Under the pieces are notes generated by a model that ran no database searches, was not told the DNA's origin, and saw only the letters and a program-made list of their open reading frames with translations. Of a DNA stretch of 64,000 bases, positions 18,128-26,795 are shown piece after piece. Source of the stretch: Vagococcus entomophilus (GTDB lineage: Bacteria > Bacillota > Bacilli > Lactobacillales > Vagococcaceae); assembly GCF_003987595.1 (NCBI RefSeq), contig NZ_NGJZ01000002.1, forward strand, positions 585,400 through 649,399. Direction: 5' to 3'. The position numbers were made by a program, and so were the translations under genes. Numbering within the stretch: the first letter of the stretch is position 1; every line of letters begins with the position of its first letter.

Positions 18128-18382
18128 ATGCATAAATTATTTGAGAAGGTCAAGTATCTCAATTATTTTTATAAAAATGCAAGATATGGTTGTGTTATCT
18201 TGATTAATTTTTTAACCATCGTTCCGCCTATAATGTTAGCAAAAGTTGTGGAAGAAGATTTGCCGATGTACACTTTTTTGGTGTTAGCAATTTTAGTGGT
18301 TCTTTTCTTTCATTACTTGACGCTTGTCGTGATTAGCTTTATCAGTAAAAAGTTGAATATCAGGATTTTAAAGTATTTTTAA
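18128..18382 (+). CDS. small membrane protein of unknown function
   Basis: This predicted 84-residue protein has two hydrophobic helices (about 18-38 and 48-72) between basic ends (HKLFEKVKYLNYFYKNARYG at the start, KKLNIRILKYF at the end). I recognise no family. ATG 18128 is preferred over ATG 18125 because AAGGAGGG lies just upstream at a better distance. It stands alone between a terminator and the MarR operon. Confidence 0.6.
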   Translation: MHKLFEKVKYLNYFYKNARYGCVILINFLTIVPPIMLAKVVEEDLPMYTFLVLAILVVLFFHYLTLVVISFISKKLNIRILKYF

Positions 18383-18516
18383 GCAGTGGATATGGATATT
18401 TCTAACAGAAGATAGATTGGTCATTAGGTGTAATAGCTTACGATATTTTTCTAACTATGGATATGAACCGAAAGTGAGTGTTGCTTTCGCTTCGTATTTT
18501 TTATTTAGCTTTTTAT

Positions 18517-18553
18517 TTGACAAACTAAATAGATATGATAATATTTAGTTTGT
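18517..18553 (+). promoter_or_regulatory. promoter and inverted-repeat operator of the MarR/ABC operon
   Basis: TTGACA (18517-18522) pairs with a weak TAATAT (18539-18544). Perfect 12-base arms ACAAACTAAATA (18520-18531) and TATTTAGTTTGT (18542-18553) overlap both hexamers, and a further AAACTAAATA follows near 18566. Placement fits autorepression by the MarR protein encoded next. Confidence 0.75.
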
Positions 18554-18596
18554 TAATATTTATAAAACTAAATAAAAATCGGATGGAGTTATGACT

Positions 18597-19202
18597 ATGA
18601 AGAAACAAAAGATCCTATCAAAATTAACAGAGGTAGCCCATCAGCCTTTTTTAATCTTTGCAAATCAAGTTCAGGGAAAAAAAGATAATGCGTTTGAAAC
18701 CCTGTTATTGTTAGAAAAAGAAGAACAAGTGACAGCTGGAAGAATCTCGGAGTATCTAGATATCAAACCGTCCAGTGTTACCCAAATTATCAAGAAGTTA
18801 GAAACAAATGGCACAATCGAAAGAATAAAATCAGAAAAAGATGCGCGAGTTATCTTGATTAAACTAACTGAAAAAGGGAAAGACAGTATTTTAAATCGCG
18901 ACACGGTTTCTTCTGGTTTGATAGATGAACTATTTAGCGGATTCAAAGAAGAGGAGGTTGACAATTTAGAGGAATACCTCACGCGTATGATTGAAAATAT
19001 ATCCAGTGAAGTGTTTCAAAGTCAGCTAAAAGAGCAATTTGGAAATGAAGACAGGTGGCAACAATTGGGTGCAATGTCCACTCAATTTGAACGAGCACGT
19101 GAACAGATGCTTAAAAGAAGCAAAATAGATGGCTTCTCTGAGGAAATGCTCAGAAGAGGATTCGGTAGAAATAATCGTTTTTGGAGGGGCAATGAAGAAT
19201 GA
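18597..19202 (+). CDS. MarR family transcriptional regulator
   Basis: This is a 201-residue protein with the winged helix of MarR regulators: TAGRISEYLDIKPSSVTQIIK as recognition region and IKSEKDARVILIKLTEKG as the wing. It carries an unusually long C-terminal tail (about 50 residues, rich in R, E and G, ending RRGFGRNNRFWRGNEE). ATG 18597 is chosen over 18591 because GGAG ends at 18588. Its stop overlaps the ABC transporter start (ATGA), so the two are coupled. The likely role is repression of its own drug-exporter operon, relieved by ligand. Confidence 0.88.
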   Translation: MKKQKILSKLTEVAHQPFLIFANQVQGKKDNAFETLLLLEKEEQVTAGRISEYLDIKPSSVTQIIKKLETNGTIERIKSEKDARVILIKLTEKGKDSILNRDTVSSGLIDELFSGFKEEEVDNLEEYLTRMIENISSEVFQSQLKEQFGNEDRWQQLGAMSTQFERAREQMLKRSKIDGFSEEMLRRGFGRNNRFWRGNEE

Positions 19203-20983
19203 GTAATAAGAAACAAGCTAAACAGCGATTAAAGAAAGGCTCATCCAAGTTTTCACTAAGAGCATTTACACATTTGGTAGTGTCCACCAAGCCCAAATGG
19301 TATTTGTTGATCATAGGAATTGGTTTATTGATGTTTTCTTCGGGAATTCAGATTTATGTCCCAAAACTAGCTGCGACATTAGTCAATAGTTTTGCCAAAA
19401 AAATTGATTATACATTGATGCTTCAAGCCGTGGGAATGTTTGTGATATCCGCCATCTTATCTGCGATTGGTGGAACAATTTTAGGGATTTTTGGAGAAAA
19501 TGTTATTCAGAATTTAAGAAAGAGACTGTGGGTAAAACTAACGACATTAAAAGTAAAGTATTTTGATACAACTAAGGCAGGGGAAACTTCTAGTCGACTT
19601 GTCAACGATACCTCTCAAGTGAAACAGCTTCTGGCTGGTACTTTTCCTCAAACATTATCGAGTGCAATACTGGTCATTGGTTCTATTTATATGATGTTTC
19701 GAATGGACTGGAAGATGAGTCTGGCAATGCTTGTGGCTGTTCCGGTTGTTGTGATTACGATGATTCCTATTTTTACATTTGGCTCAAAAGTAGGGCACAT
19801 GCGTCAAGATGCATTAGCTGAATTTAGTGGCATTGCAAATGAAACGTTGAGTGAGATTCGTTTGGTGAAAACGTCAAATGCGGAAGAGCAAGTTCAAAAA
19901 CGAGGAAGCCATGAAGTGAATAAACTATTCAAAGTAGGGCGTAAAGAAGCTATTTTTGATGCAATGATTCAACCCTTTATGATGATGATCATGATGAGCT
20001 TAATCTTTGGACTATTAATTTATGGAATGCATCGTATTGCAATTGGTGAGATGGAAATTGGAACACTACTAAGTTTTTTGATGTACTTATTTAACTTAAT
20101 TGGCTCAATCTCTAGTCTAGCTACTTTATTTACAGAGATAGCAAAAACAGCAGGTGCGACCAAACGTGTCCAAGAATTGCTTGAAGAGGAGTCAGAAGAA
20201 CTTACCGGTGGTATTGAGATGGATGTAACAGGAAAAACACTGGATGTGAAAAATATCGACTTTGCATATAACCAGGAAGAGCTCATTTTAAAAAATGTTT
20301 CTTTTAAAGCAAAATCAAATGAAGTTATTGCATTTGCAGGACCTTCTGGTGGAGGAAAGTCGACTATTTTTAGTTTGTTAGAACGTTTTTATGAGCCTAC
20401 TAGTGGGACTATCTCAATTGGAGATACAAGGATTTCAGCCATGAATTTGAGTAATTACCGCGCTCAAATTGGCTTTGTTTCACAAGATAGTGCTATTATG
20501 GCGGGCACAATACGAGAGAATTTAACCTATGGGTTAACGCAAAATTTTTCTGATCAAGACTTATGGCAAGTTTTAGAGCTAGCTTATGCGCGTGGATTTG
20601 TTGAGGAGATGCCGGAAGGACTAAATACAGAAGTTGGCGAACGTGGTGTCAAAATTTCTGGTGGACAACGACAAAGAATTGCTATTGCTCGAGCCTTTTT
20701 AAGAAATCCTAAAATTTTGATGCTAGATGAAGCGACCGCAAGTTTAGATAGTGAATCTGAGATGAAAGTTCAACGCGCACTTTCTAATTTGATGCAAGGG
20801 CGTACGACGCTCGTGATTGCACACAGATTAGCAACGATTGTAGATAGTGATAGGATCTATTTTCTTGAAAAGGGCCAAATTACTGGAAGTGGCACACATA
20901 CTGAACTTGTAAAAACACACCAAACTTATGCAAAATATGTAAGTGAACAGTTTAAAACAAGTGCAATCGTTTCGGAGAAATAA
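19199..20983 (+). CDS. ABC transporter, fused permease and ATPase (multidrug/lipid exporter type)
   Basis: This 594-residue half-transporter has six membrane helices in residues 35-320 and an ATPase domain from about 345. Walker A is GPSGGGKST (about 380-388), the signature ISGGQRQRIAIARA (about 487-500), Walker B ILMLDEATASLDSES (about 506-520) and the switch histidine in VIAHRLAT. It belongs to the type IV exporter (MsbA/LmrA-like) group and would work as a homodimer, as no partner half-transporter is adjacent. Coupling to a MarR regulator suggests export of a toxic compound. Confidence 0.93.
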   Translation: MSNKKQAKQRLKKGSSKFSLRAFTHLVVSTKPKWYLLIIGIGLLMFSSGIQIYVPKLAATLVNSFAKKIDYTLMLQAVGMFVISAILSAIGGTILGIFGENVIQNLRKRLWVKLTTLKVKYFDTTKAGETSSRLVNDTSQVKQLLAGTFPQTLSSAILVIGSIYMMFRMDWKMSLAMLVAVPVVVITMIPIFTFGSKVGHMRQDALAEFSGIANETLSEIRLVKTSNAEEQVQKRGSHEVNKLFKVGRKEAIFDAMIQPFMMMIMMSLIFGLLIYGMHRIAIGEMEIGTLLSFLMYLFNLIGSISSLATLFTEIAKTAGATKRVQELLEEESEELTGGIEMDVTGKTLDVKNIDFAYNQEELILKNVSFKAKSNEVIAFAGPSGGGKSTIFSLLERFYEPTSGTISIGDTRISAMNLSNYRAQIGFVSQDSAIMAGTIRENLTYGLTQNFSDQDLWQVLELAYARGFVEEMPEGLNTEVGERGVKISGGQRQRIAIARAFLRNPKILMLDEATASLDSESEMKVQRALSNLMQGRTTLVIAHRLATIVDSDRIYFLEKGQITGSGTHTELVKTHQTYAKYVSEQFKTSAIVSEK

Positions 20984-21141
20984 TCGGAAACAGCAGACGA
21001 CAGAAGTACGGGCAGTCTTTGAGAGGCGGTATAGGATGTCTAAAGAGCAAGCTAGAAGAGTTTATCGCTCGATTAAGCAAAGTATCTGGTTTATAAAAAA
21101 TTGCGACCAAGTTTGACTTTTCCCACTTAATTAACAATTAG
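20984..21141. other. gap with a short open frame after the ABC transporter
   Basis: ATG 21036 opens a 26-codon frame (MSKEQARRVYRSIKQS...) without a clear ribosome binding site; the same frame is open further upstream into the ABC gene. It may be a fragment or chance. Confidence 0.25.
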
Positions 21142-21144
21142 TTG

Positions 21145-21615
21145 ATGGGAGTATGCCTTTGTTTAGGATTATTGGCTGCATGTGGGAAGAATAAACAAAC
21201 CGTTAAAACAACTAGTACGGCAGCTTCAGCTGTTATAAAGGACTCTTCAATAGCAACAAAGAGTACCTCGGTGCAAACATTTGTTAGTCAACAAGCAAGT
21301 TCTTTTTTGGGATACTCTGATGAACAGATTGAAAATGCCCGAGTTATAGAAGCGTTAGTGCATTCTTATGGAACTCGTCAACAACCAATTGAAAGAGCAG
21401 TTCATAAAAATCCTGAGCATACAGCTGTCTTCCCGTATACAGTCTCTGTGTCTATGGATTATGAAAGTATCACTCTAAGCTTTAGTACTGATGGTACGAT
21501 GGCTGGAACGATTATTGTGACGTATCAAGCGAATCATGATGGGGCGATAACCTTCTATAAAAATCCCAATCAATGTCCTTGCCAACCGACTACGATCAAG
21601 ATGTGGCGAGGATGA
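21145..21615 (+). CDS. putative lipoprotein with an abnormally short signal peptide
   Basis: The frame encodes about 156 residues. The N-terminus MGVCLCLGLLAACG ends in a lipobox (LAAC), followed by a T/S/K-rich linker and a C-terminal domain of about 90 residues with a CPC pair near the end (NPNQCPCQPTTIK). I recognise no family. The signal peptide lacks the usual basic start, TAG stands in frame directly before TTG 21142, and no ribosome binding site precedes 21142 or 21145. So the true N-terminus may have been lost by a mutation, or this is a damaged gene. A terminator follows only at 21806. Confidence 0.55.
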   Translation: MGVCLCLGLLAACGKNKQTVKTTSTAASAVIKDSSIATKSTSVQTFVSQQASSFLGYSDEQIENARVIEALVHSYGTRQQPIERAVHKNPEHTAVFPYTVSVSMDYESITLSFSTDGTMAGTIIVTYQANHDGAITFYKNPNQCPCQPTTIKMWRG

Positions 21616-21805
21616 TTCAATCAATTAAGTGAACTAAGAATCTTACTTTTGGAGATAAAACAATGAGAACAGGAGCGTTCAATTTTGAAAAAAGTAACAC
21701 CCTGACAAAAGCTTTTTTAAAATTGGGTTGAATTATAACTTATATAACTTATTTTTAAGGGAACTGCTGTTACGAGCAATACATACTCAGATACTAAAAG
21801 CTCAG

Positions 21806-21840
21806 GACATAACTCAAAAGTTATGTCCTGTTTTTGTTTT
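21806..21840 (+). terminator. terminator downstream of the lipoprotein gene
   Basis: AGGACATAACT (21806-21816) pairs perfectly with AGTTATGTCCT (21821-21831) around CAAA, then T-rich sequence. It is 190 bp past the lipoprotein stop; the interval holds only a 22-codon frame at 21663. Confidence 0.85.
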
Positions 21841-22017
21841 GAAAGAATCTTAACCTTCTAATAAGGGTTATCTTTAAAAAATTCACATGATTTATACTGG
21901 ATTTTTACATCTGTTTCGTATAATTTAATCTGTCTTTAGTAGAAAGAATTTAAAGTGTATCTTTGCTTTGAGTAAGCGGTTTCTACAAAAAGAAAATAAA
22001 ATTTAAAGGGGAAAAGA

Positions 22018-24564
22018 ATGAAAAAAGTGAAAGGGAGACGTTTATTTTTAACTATTTGTTTACTACTATTTGGAACAGTTTTAAATGATACGAAGACACT
22101 GGCAGATACAACCGAAGCACAAGCAACCGATTTATATATTTCAGAGTATGTTGAAGGCAGTGCCAATAATAAGGCCGTTGAAATATACAATGGAACGGAT
22201 CAATCAGTCGACTTGAGTCAATATACTTTAGCCCTTTATTCAAGTGGTGCATCTGAACCGACAAATTCTCTACAGTTGAGTGGGCAATTGTCAAGCGGAG
22301 CTGTTTACGTAGTGGGGCATCCTTTGGCAGGGGAAGAAGTTAAAAAAGTTTCTAATATTCAAAGTAATGTAGTAAATTTTAGCGGAGATGATACGGTTGC
22401 ACTGAAAAAACAAAATCAAGTGTTGGATACTTTTGGTGTGATTGGCAGACGAGAAAATTGGGGGACGGATCAAACCTTTGTTAGAAAAAGTACAGTAACA
22501 AAGGGAAAAAATTGGGTGGATCTATTTGATAGTGGTAGCGAATGGATATCAAAGGCGAAAGATGACTTTCGCAATTTAGGTTTTGCAACTAAGGCAATCA
22601 GTGCAACTACGAATACAGTTGCAAAAAGCAGCTCTTCAAATGAAGTAGTTCCAGCTGAAACAACGGATTCTTCAGAAGAACCGACGATTGATTTACATCT
22701 GCTAAGTGTGAATGACTTACACGGGAAAATCACAGAACAGTATACTGTAAATAATCAGCTACTGGGACGCGCTGACTATTTAGCAACATATCTAAGACAA
22801 AGGAAAGCGCGCTATCCAAGCTCACTTTTAGTAAATGTTGGGGACATGATTGGAGGAAGCTCTCCGACCTCGGCGCTCTTTCAAGATGAACCAACGGTTG
22901 AAATCATGCAATCACTTGGTTTTGATGTAGGAACAGTAGGAAATCATGAATTTGATGAGGGAGTCCCTGAGCTAATCAGAATGATTAATGGAGGAAATCA
23001 TATAAATGGAAATCCAGGCTATGCTGGAATGAAGTTCCCAGTAGTTGCAGCGAACATATCGTACAAAGATACTGGAAATCTTGTGTTACCACCATACGCA
23101 ATTAAAGAGGTGCAAGGAGTCAAAATTGGATTTATTGGTGTTGCGACGACAGCTACGCCAAATATGATTATCAGTAAAGGAAATGAAAATATTCGATTTA
23201 CAGATGAAGCAGCAGCAATTAATCAGTATACAACGGAGCTTCAAAAACAAGGAGTAGAAGCAATTGTTGTTTTGGCGCATGTACCAGGGGTACAATCTGG
23301 AGAGGGTGCAACAGGTGAAATTGCTACACTTGCCAAGAAAGTAAACAGTGCAGTGGATGTCATTTTTGCAGCCCATAACCATGTGAAGCTAAATGCAGTA
23401 GTTGACAATAAATTGATTGTGCAAGCGTGGGAATATGGGAAATCTTTTGCAGACGTTGAGATAAAACTTGATAAAAAAACTGGAGATGTGGTGAAAAAAT
23501 CTGCAGAGATTGTGGATGTTGTTCAAAAGAATGTGACGCCTGATCCGCAAGTAGCGGCTATATTAGCAAAATATGAAGAAAAAGCTGGTCCTAAATTAAA
23601 TGAAGTAATCGGTCAAGCAGACCTTGAGATGAAAGGAGGATATGCAACGAAAGGTTTAGTTGGAGATAACGCTCTTGGTAACTTGATTGCAGATGGAATG
23701 AGAGCATCTATGAACAGCGATTTTGCGTTGATGAATGGTGGAGGAATTCGTGACAATTTAAAAGCTGGGACTATTACGTGGAATGATTTATTTAATATTC
23801 AACCCTTCAATAACACTCTTGTTAAATTAGAGATAAGCGGCTCGGATTTGCGAGAAATTATTAATAGTCAATTTAGTAGTTATGGAGCAGATGTAAGCAT
23901 TAGCGGTTTTTTTTACACTTGGAATAGCAAGTTGGGAAAATACGGACAAGTAATAGATATGTATCTGCCAAACGGTCAAAAAGTGGAGCCAAATGGTCAA
24001 TATACAGTAACGGTTAATAATTATATGTATCCACATAGTTCGGATAAGTATTTATTAGCAAAGCTTGGAGAAAATCCAGTTCAAGGACCAGAAGATTTAA
24101 GTGCGACAGTTGATTTTGTCCGCTCCTTTAAGAATCAAGCAATTCGTTATGTTGCAGAAAAAAGAATTTCAGAAGTTGCGGCAACAGAAACGAGTACAAC
24201 AAGTTCAGTTGAAGAGAGTTCTTCCCACCATTCAGAAACAACTATCTCTTCAACTCAAACAACAAACTATCCACAAAATACAACGACAAGCAGTACAATA
24301 AATGAAGCTTCGAGTTCTACAGCTAGGACAGATGTTGACTCGAGTAATCAAGCGAGTAAATCAACAAGTAGTACACAAAGTCGAAAACTAACAGATACAA
24401 CTAGTACGCCAAGTAACGCTATTTCGCCTAATAACAAGCAGGAAGAAAAAAAATTATTGCCAAAAACTGGCAGCAAAGCTCCATCATATAGCGTGGTACT
24501 GATTGGTGTTGTTATCTTGGGTGTAAGTGTCAAGCTAAGCATAAAAAGTAATTTTTTCAGATAA
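22018..24564 (+). CDS. cell-wall-anchored 5'-nucleotidase / 2',3'-cyclic phosphodiesterase with lamin-tail domain
   Basis: This is an 848-residue surface enzyme. Signal peptide at 1-29; lamin-tail domain at about 37-180 (LYISEYVEGSANNKAVEIYN); metallophosphoesterase domain at about 228-500 with NDLHG (232-236), GDMIGG, GNHEFDEG (308-315) and AHNH (452-455) as metal ligands; 5'-nucleotidase C-terminal domain at about 530-715 with NGGGIRDN and FNIQPFNNTL. A Ser/Thr linker leads to LPKTG (814-818), a membrane helix and a short tail. It should dephosphorylate extracellular nucleotides, giving nucleosides such as adenosine. AdsA-type enzymes of Gram-positive pathogens do this to dampen immunity; that role here is inference. 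The start follows AAAGGGGAAAAG. Confidence 0.92.
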   Translation: MKKVKGRRLFLTICLLLFGTVLNDTKTLADTTEAQATDLYISEYVEGSANNKAVEIYNGTDQSVDLSQYTLALYSSGASEPTNSLQLSGQLSSGAVYVVGHPLAGEEVKKVSNIQSNVVNFSGDDTVALKKQNQVLDTFGVIGRRENWGTDQTFVRKSTVTKGKNWVDLFDSGSEWISKAKDDFRNLGFATKAISATTNTVAKSSSSNEVVPAETTDSSEEPTIDLHLLSVNDLHGKITEQYTVNNQLLGRADYLATYLRQRKARYPSSLLVNVGDMIGGSSPTSALFQDEPTVEIMQSLGFDVGTVGNHEFDEGVPELIRMINGGNHINGNPGYAGMKFPVVAANISYKDTGNLVLPPYAIKEVQGVKIGFIGVATTATPNMIISKGNENIRFTDEAAAINQYTTELQKQGVEAIVVLAHVPGVQSGEGATGEIATLAKKVNSAVDVIFAAHNHVKLNAVVDNKLIVQAWEYGKSFADVEIKLDKKTGDVVKKSAEIVDVVQKNVTPDPQVAAILAKYEEKAGPKLNEVIGQADLEMKGGYATKGLVGDNALGNLIADGMRASMNSDFALMNGGGIRDNLKAGTITWNDLFNIQPFNNTLVKLEISGSDLREIINSQFSSYGADVSISGFFYTWNSKLGKYGQVIDMYLPNGQKVEPNGQYTVTVNNYMYPHSSDKYLLAKLGENPVQGPEDLSATVDFVRSFKNQAIRYVAEKRISEVAATETSTTSSVEESSSHHSETTISSTQTTNYPQNTTTSSTINEASSSTARTDVDSSNQASKSTSSTQSRKLTDTTSTPSNAISPNNKQEEKKLLPKTGSKAPSYSVVLIGVVILGVSVKLSIKSNFFR

Positions 24565-24750
24565 TAAGCGAAAGATTTGCTGAACACGACAACGATACAA
24601 TCAAATAGCTAAATTAAAAAGTGTTTATATCAACAATAAACTATTAGTTAAATCAGATTAGGAAATTTGTATTCTTGCAATAAGTAGCATACACTTAAAG
24701 TAAAATCTAGTTGTTAGTCGACTATATAGGCTGTTTACGGGGGAATACAG

Positions 24751-25650
24751 ATGAAATATGCGATTTTTTTTAATAAAAATGCGGGAAATGGACAAGCGGA
24801 AGAGCTGGCACAAAAACTGCTTGAAAAACTAAGTGATAAAAATATTGAGGCTGTTTTTTTAACTGCACCAGATGAAAAAACTGCTCTTGAAAAAGTGAAA
24901 GCTGCGATTGATCAATACGATGCCATTGTTTCAATTGGTGGAGATGGAACGCTCAATATTGTAGTGACAGCATTTGTGCAAAAAGGAAAAGCCATTCCTT
25001 TAGGGATACTCCCCGGCGGGACGGTCAATAATTTTGCCAGACATTGGCAGATTCCTTTGGATATGGAAAAAGCAATGCAAGTGATTCTCCGAGGCAAAAA
25101 GCAAGCGGTAGGTGTAGGTGTGTGTGAAGATGAAAGGCACACAAAAAAAGGAATTGTGAGTTCTTTTACATTTGGCGCATTTGCAGACATGTCTAATGAT
25201 GTCAGACAGAGTGAAAAAAAGAAGTGGGGACTAATCATTTACCCTATCAAGGCATTGAAGCAATTTGGGAAAGGGTGTTCACATAAGGTTTTGGTCAAAA
25301 CAGATGAGAAAGAAGAACGACTGAAAGTATGGTTTTCTTTGATCACAACCACCTACTCAATCGGTGGTTTCGAATATATTGACTCATCAGTCGATAAGTT
25401 TCATATGAGCATCTTAAATAATATGACTTTTGGGAAGTTAGTTCAATTAGGCTATTTTGTCATCAAAGGAAAATTTAAAGGGGCAAGTGGTCTAACCTAC
25501 ATAGAATCAAAAAAAATAGAACTAACACCACTAATTGAATACGAGCAACACAAAATTTTTTCACGAATTGACGGTGATAAAGGACCAGAACTACCATTAA
25601 AGTTAGAGTACTTAGCTGACTTTGTACCTCTTTTTGTACCGAGTAAGTAA
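24751..25650 (+). CDS. diacylglycerol kinase (DagK/YegS) family lipid kinase
   Basis: This 299-residue protein has the lipid-kinase ATP-binding motif GGDGT (63-67), preceded by FFNKNAGNG at the N-terminus and followed by LGILPGGTVNNFAR; the family usually has GT.NDFAR. The C-terminal beta-sandwich domain is complete. Members phosphorylate diacylglycerol or related lipids at the membrane with ATP. The gene stands alone after the nucleotidase, starts at ATG 24751 after GGGGGAA, and ends two bases before a terminator. Whether it is the housekeeping DgkB or a paralogue cannot be settled. Confidence 0.88.
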   Translation: MKYAIFFNKNAGNGQAEELAQKLLEKLSDKNIEAVFLTAPDEKTALEKVKAAIDQYDAIVSIGGDGTLNIVVTAFVQKGKAIPLGILPGGTVNNFARHWQIPLDMEKAMQVILRGKKQAVGVGVCEDERHTKKGIVSSFTFGAFADMSNDVRQSEKKKWGLIIYPIKALKQFGKGCSHKVLVKTDEKEERLKVWFSLITTTYSIGGFEYIDSSVDKFHMSILNNMTFGKLVQLGYFVIKGKFKGASGLTYIESKKIELTPLIEYEQHKIFSRIDGDKGPELPLKLEYLADFVPLFVPSK

Positions 25651-25651
25651 T

Positions 25652-25697
25652 AAAAGAGATCAGGTTCACCCTTAAAAGGTGGAACTGATCTCTTTTG
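25652..25697. terminator. bidirectional terminator between the lipid kinase and Crp/Fnr genes
   Basis: 19-base arms with one mismatch (AAAAGAGATCAG paired with CTGATCTCTTTT) surround a short loop between convergent genes. Confidence 0.85.
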
Positions 25698-25719
25698 TAA
25701 TTTTCAGATAAATGAAACA

Positions 25720-26379
25720 CTAAAAAATAATATTTTCCTTTATAATAGCTAAATTTTTAATCAAAATCCGGCGATTACAAATCTCGATGGCCCCTAAATC
25801 TTTTAATTGCTGCATCATACGATTGACGCTACTAGCAGAAGCAATTCCACAAAAATGAGCAATTTCTTCATTGGTTACCATGAAATCAATCAAATACATC
25901 CCATCACCAGCTTCTACTCCAAAAAGTTCATATAACTCATAAAGTTGTGCACAAACTGCTCCGAACTTGCCATTCATCAGCATTTGTTGCATTTTTTTCA
26001 TAGAACGCATCAGACGCAGGCGATAATAATCTTTTACATAGGCTTGCAGGTCTAAGTTGTTATTGATATCACGCCAAAATTGCACTCGATCGATTTGATA
26101 AAGTTCGGCAGTTTGAGATTCAACGCGGATATTAAAAGGAGCATCAATAAATTGTGAATACTCATCTTTTAATAGAGAAACAATTTCCAAACTATTGATA
26201 TATTCTAAATTGAATTCACGACCATCTTTTGAAATGACACTCGTTTTGATGATGCCGCTTTTCAATATATAGGCATGTCGGTCTTGCAGACCTTCGTATG
26301 TCAGGTATTTTTTACGTTCCTTCACGATAATAGGAAATGAATGTTCCTCAAGATATTTTTTTAAAATTGACCTGTCCAT
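25720..26379 (-). CDS. Crp/Fnr family regulator, PrfA/Ers-like
   Basis: This is a 219-residue protein with an N-terminal cyclic-nucleotide-like beta barrel (about 10-110, including GLQDRHAYILKSGIIKTSV), a long dimerisation helix and a C-terminal winged helix (MVTNEEIAHFCGIASASSVNRMMQQL). It lacks the iron-sulfur cysteines of Fnr. Length and layout match the PrfA-like regulators, including Ers of Enterococcus faecalis, which as I recall controls a nearby MFS gene. A PrfA-box-like palindrome at 26513-26526 and an MFS gene upstream support that. The exact orthology is not proven. Confidence 0.88.
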   Translation of the reverse strand: MDRSILKKYLEEHSFPIIVKERKKYLTYEGLQDRHAYILKSGIIKTSVISKDGREFNLEYINSLEIVSLLKDEYSQFIDAPFNIRVESQTAELYQIDRVQFWRDINNNLDLQAYVKDYYRLRLMRSMKKMQQMLMNGKFGAVCAQLYELYELFGVEAGDGMYLIDFMVTNEEIAHFCGIASASSVNRMMQQLKDLGAIEICNRRILIKNLAIIKENIIF

Positions 26380-26512
26380 TTGTTTCTACTCCCTTTAACC
26401 ATTTCATTATTAAGTGTAAAAGCTCATTACTTTTACTTAACCAAACCTTTTCCCAAAGTAAATCTTCTTTAAAAATACACAATCTTGCTACAGATGAAAA
26501 CCACAAAAAAGT

Positions 26513-26554
26513 GTAACAAATGTTACTCTAATTTAGCATACACAAAAATAGATT
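26513..26554 (+). promoter_or_regulatory. PrfA-box-like operator with a spaced -10, ahead of the MFS gene
   Basis: GTAACAAATGTTAC (26513-26526) contains TAACA-N2-TGTTA, the core of the PrfA box (TTAACANNTGTTAA). TAGATT (26549-26554) follows after 22 bp, the spacing of PrfA-dependent promoters. It lies between the Crp/Fnr-type gene and the MFS gene. Confidence 0.7.
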
Positions 26555-26619
26555 TTTTTTTGGCGCATTTCTAGTATAGTAGCAATTAACCTATTGAATT
26601 CGTTTGAAGGAGGAATGGC

Positions 26620-26676
26620 ATGGAATTTTTCCCAGAATTGTCTAGCGCAGCGACAGCTGGTTTTGCTGAATTTTAA
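26620..26676 (+). CDS. possible 18-residue leader peptide upstream of the MFS gene
   Basis: ATG 26620 opens MEFFPELSSAATAGFAEF and stops at TAA 26676. The ribosome binding site AAGGAGGA (26607-26614) is among the strongest in the window and well placed. The peptide is acidic and hydrophobic and matches no family I know. An overlapping 23-codon frame from ATG 26615 starts too close to that site. It sits in the leader of the MFS transcript and could be a leader peptide or a small functional peptide. Confidence 0.45.
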   Translation: MEFFPELSSAATAGFAEF

Positions 26677-26795
26677 ATTATTGTAGGCGCTGACTAGAGG
26701 ACAATCAAGTGAGTTTTTTTGTTTTTAAGCATTTTTTATTTTTTATTTTTGATTGAATTTGGACAAATAAATTAAGTAAGGTGACAAGAGGAATT

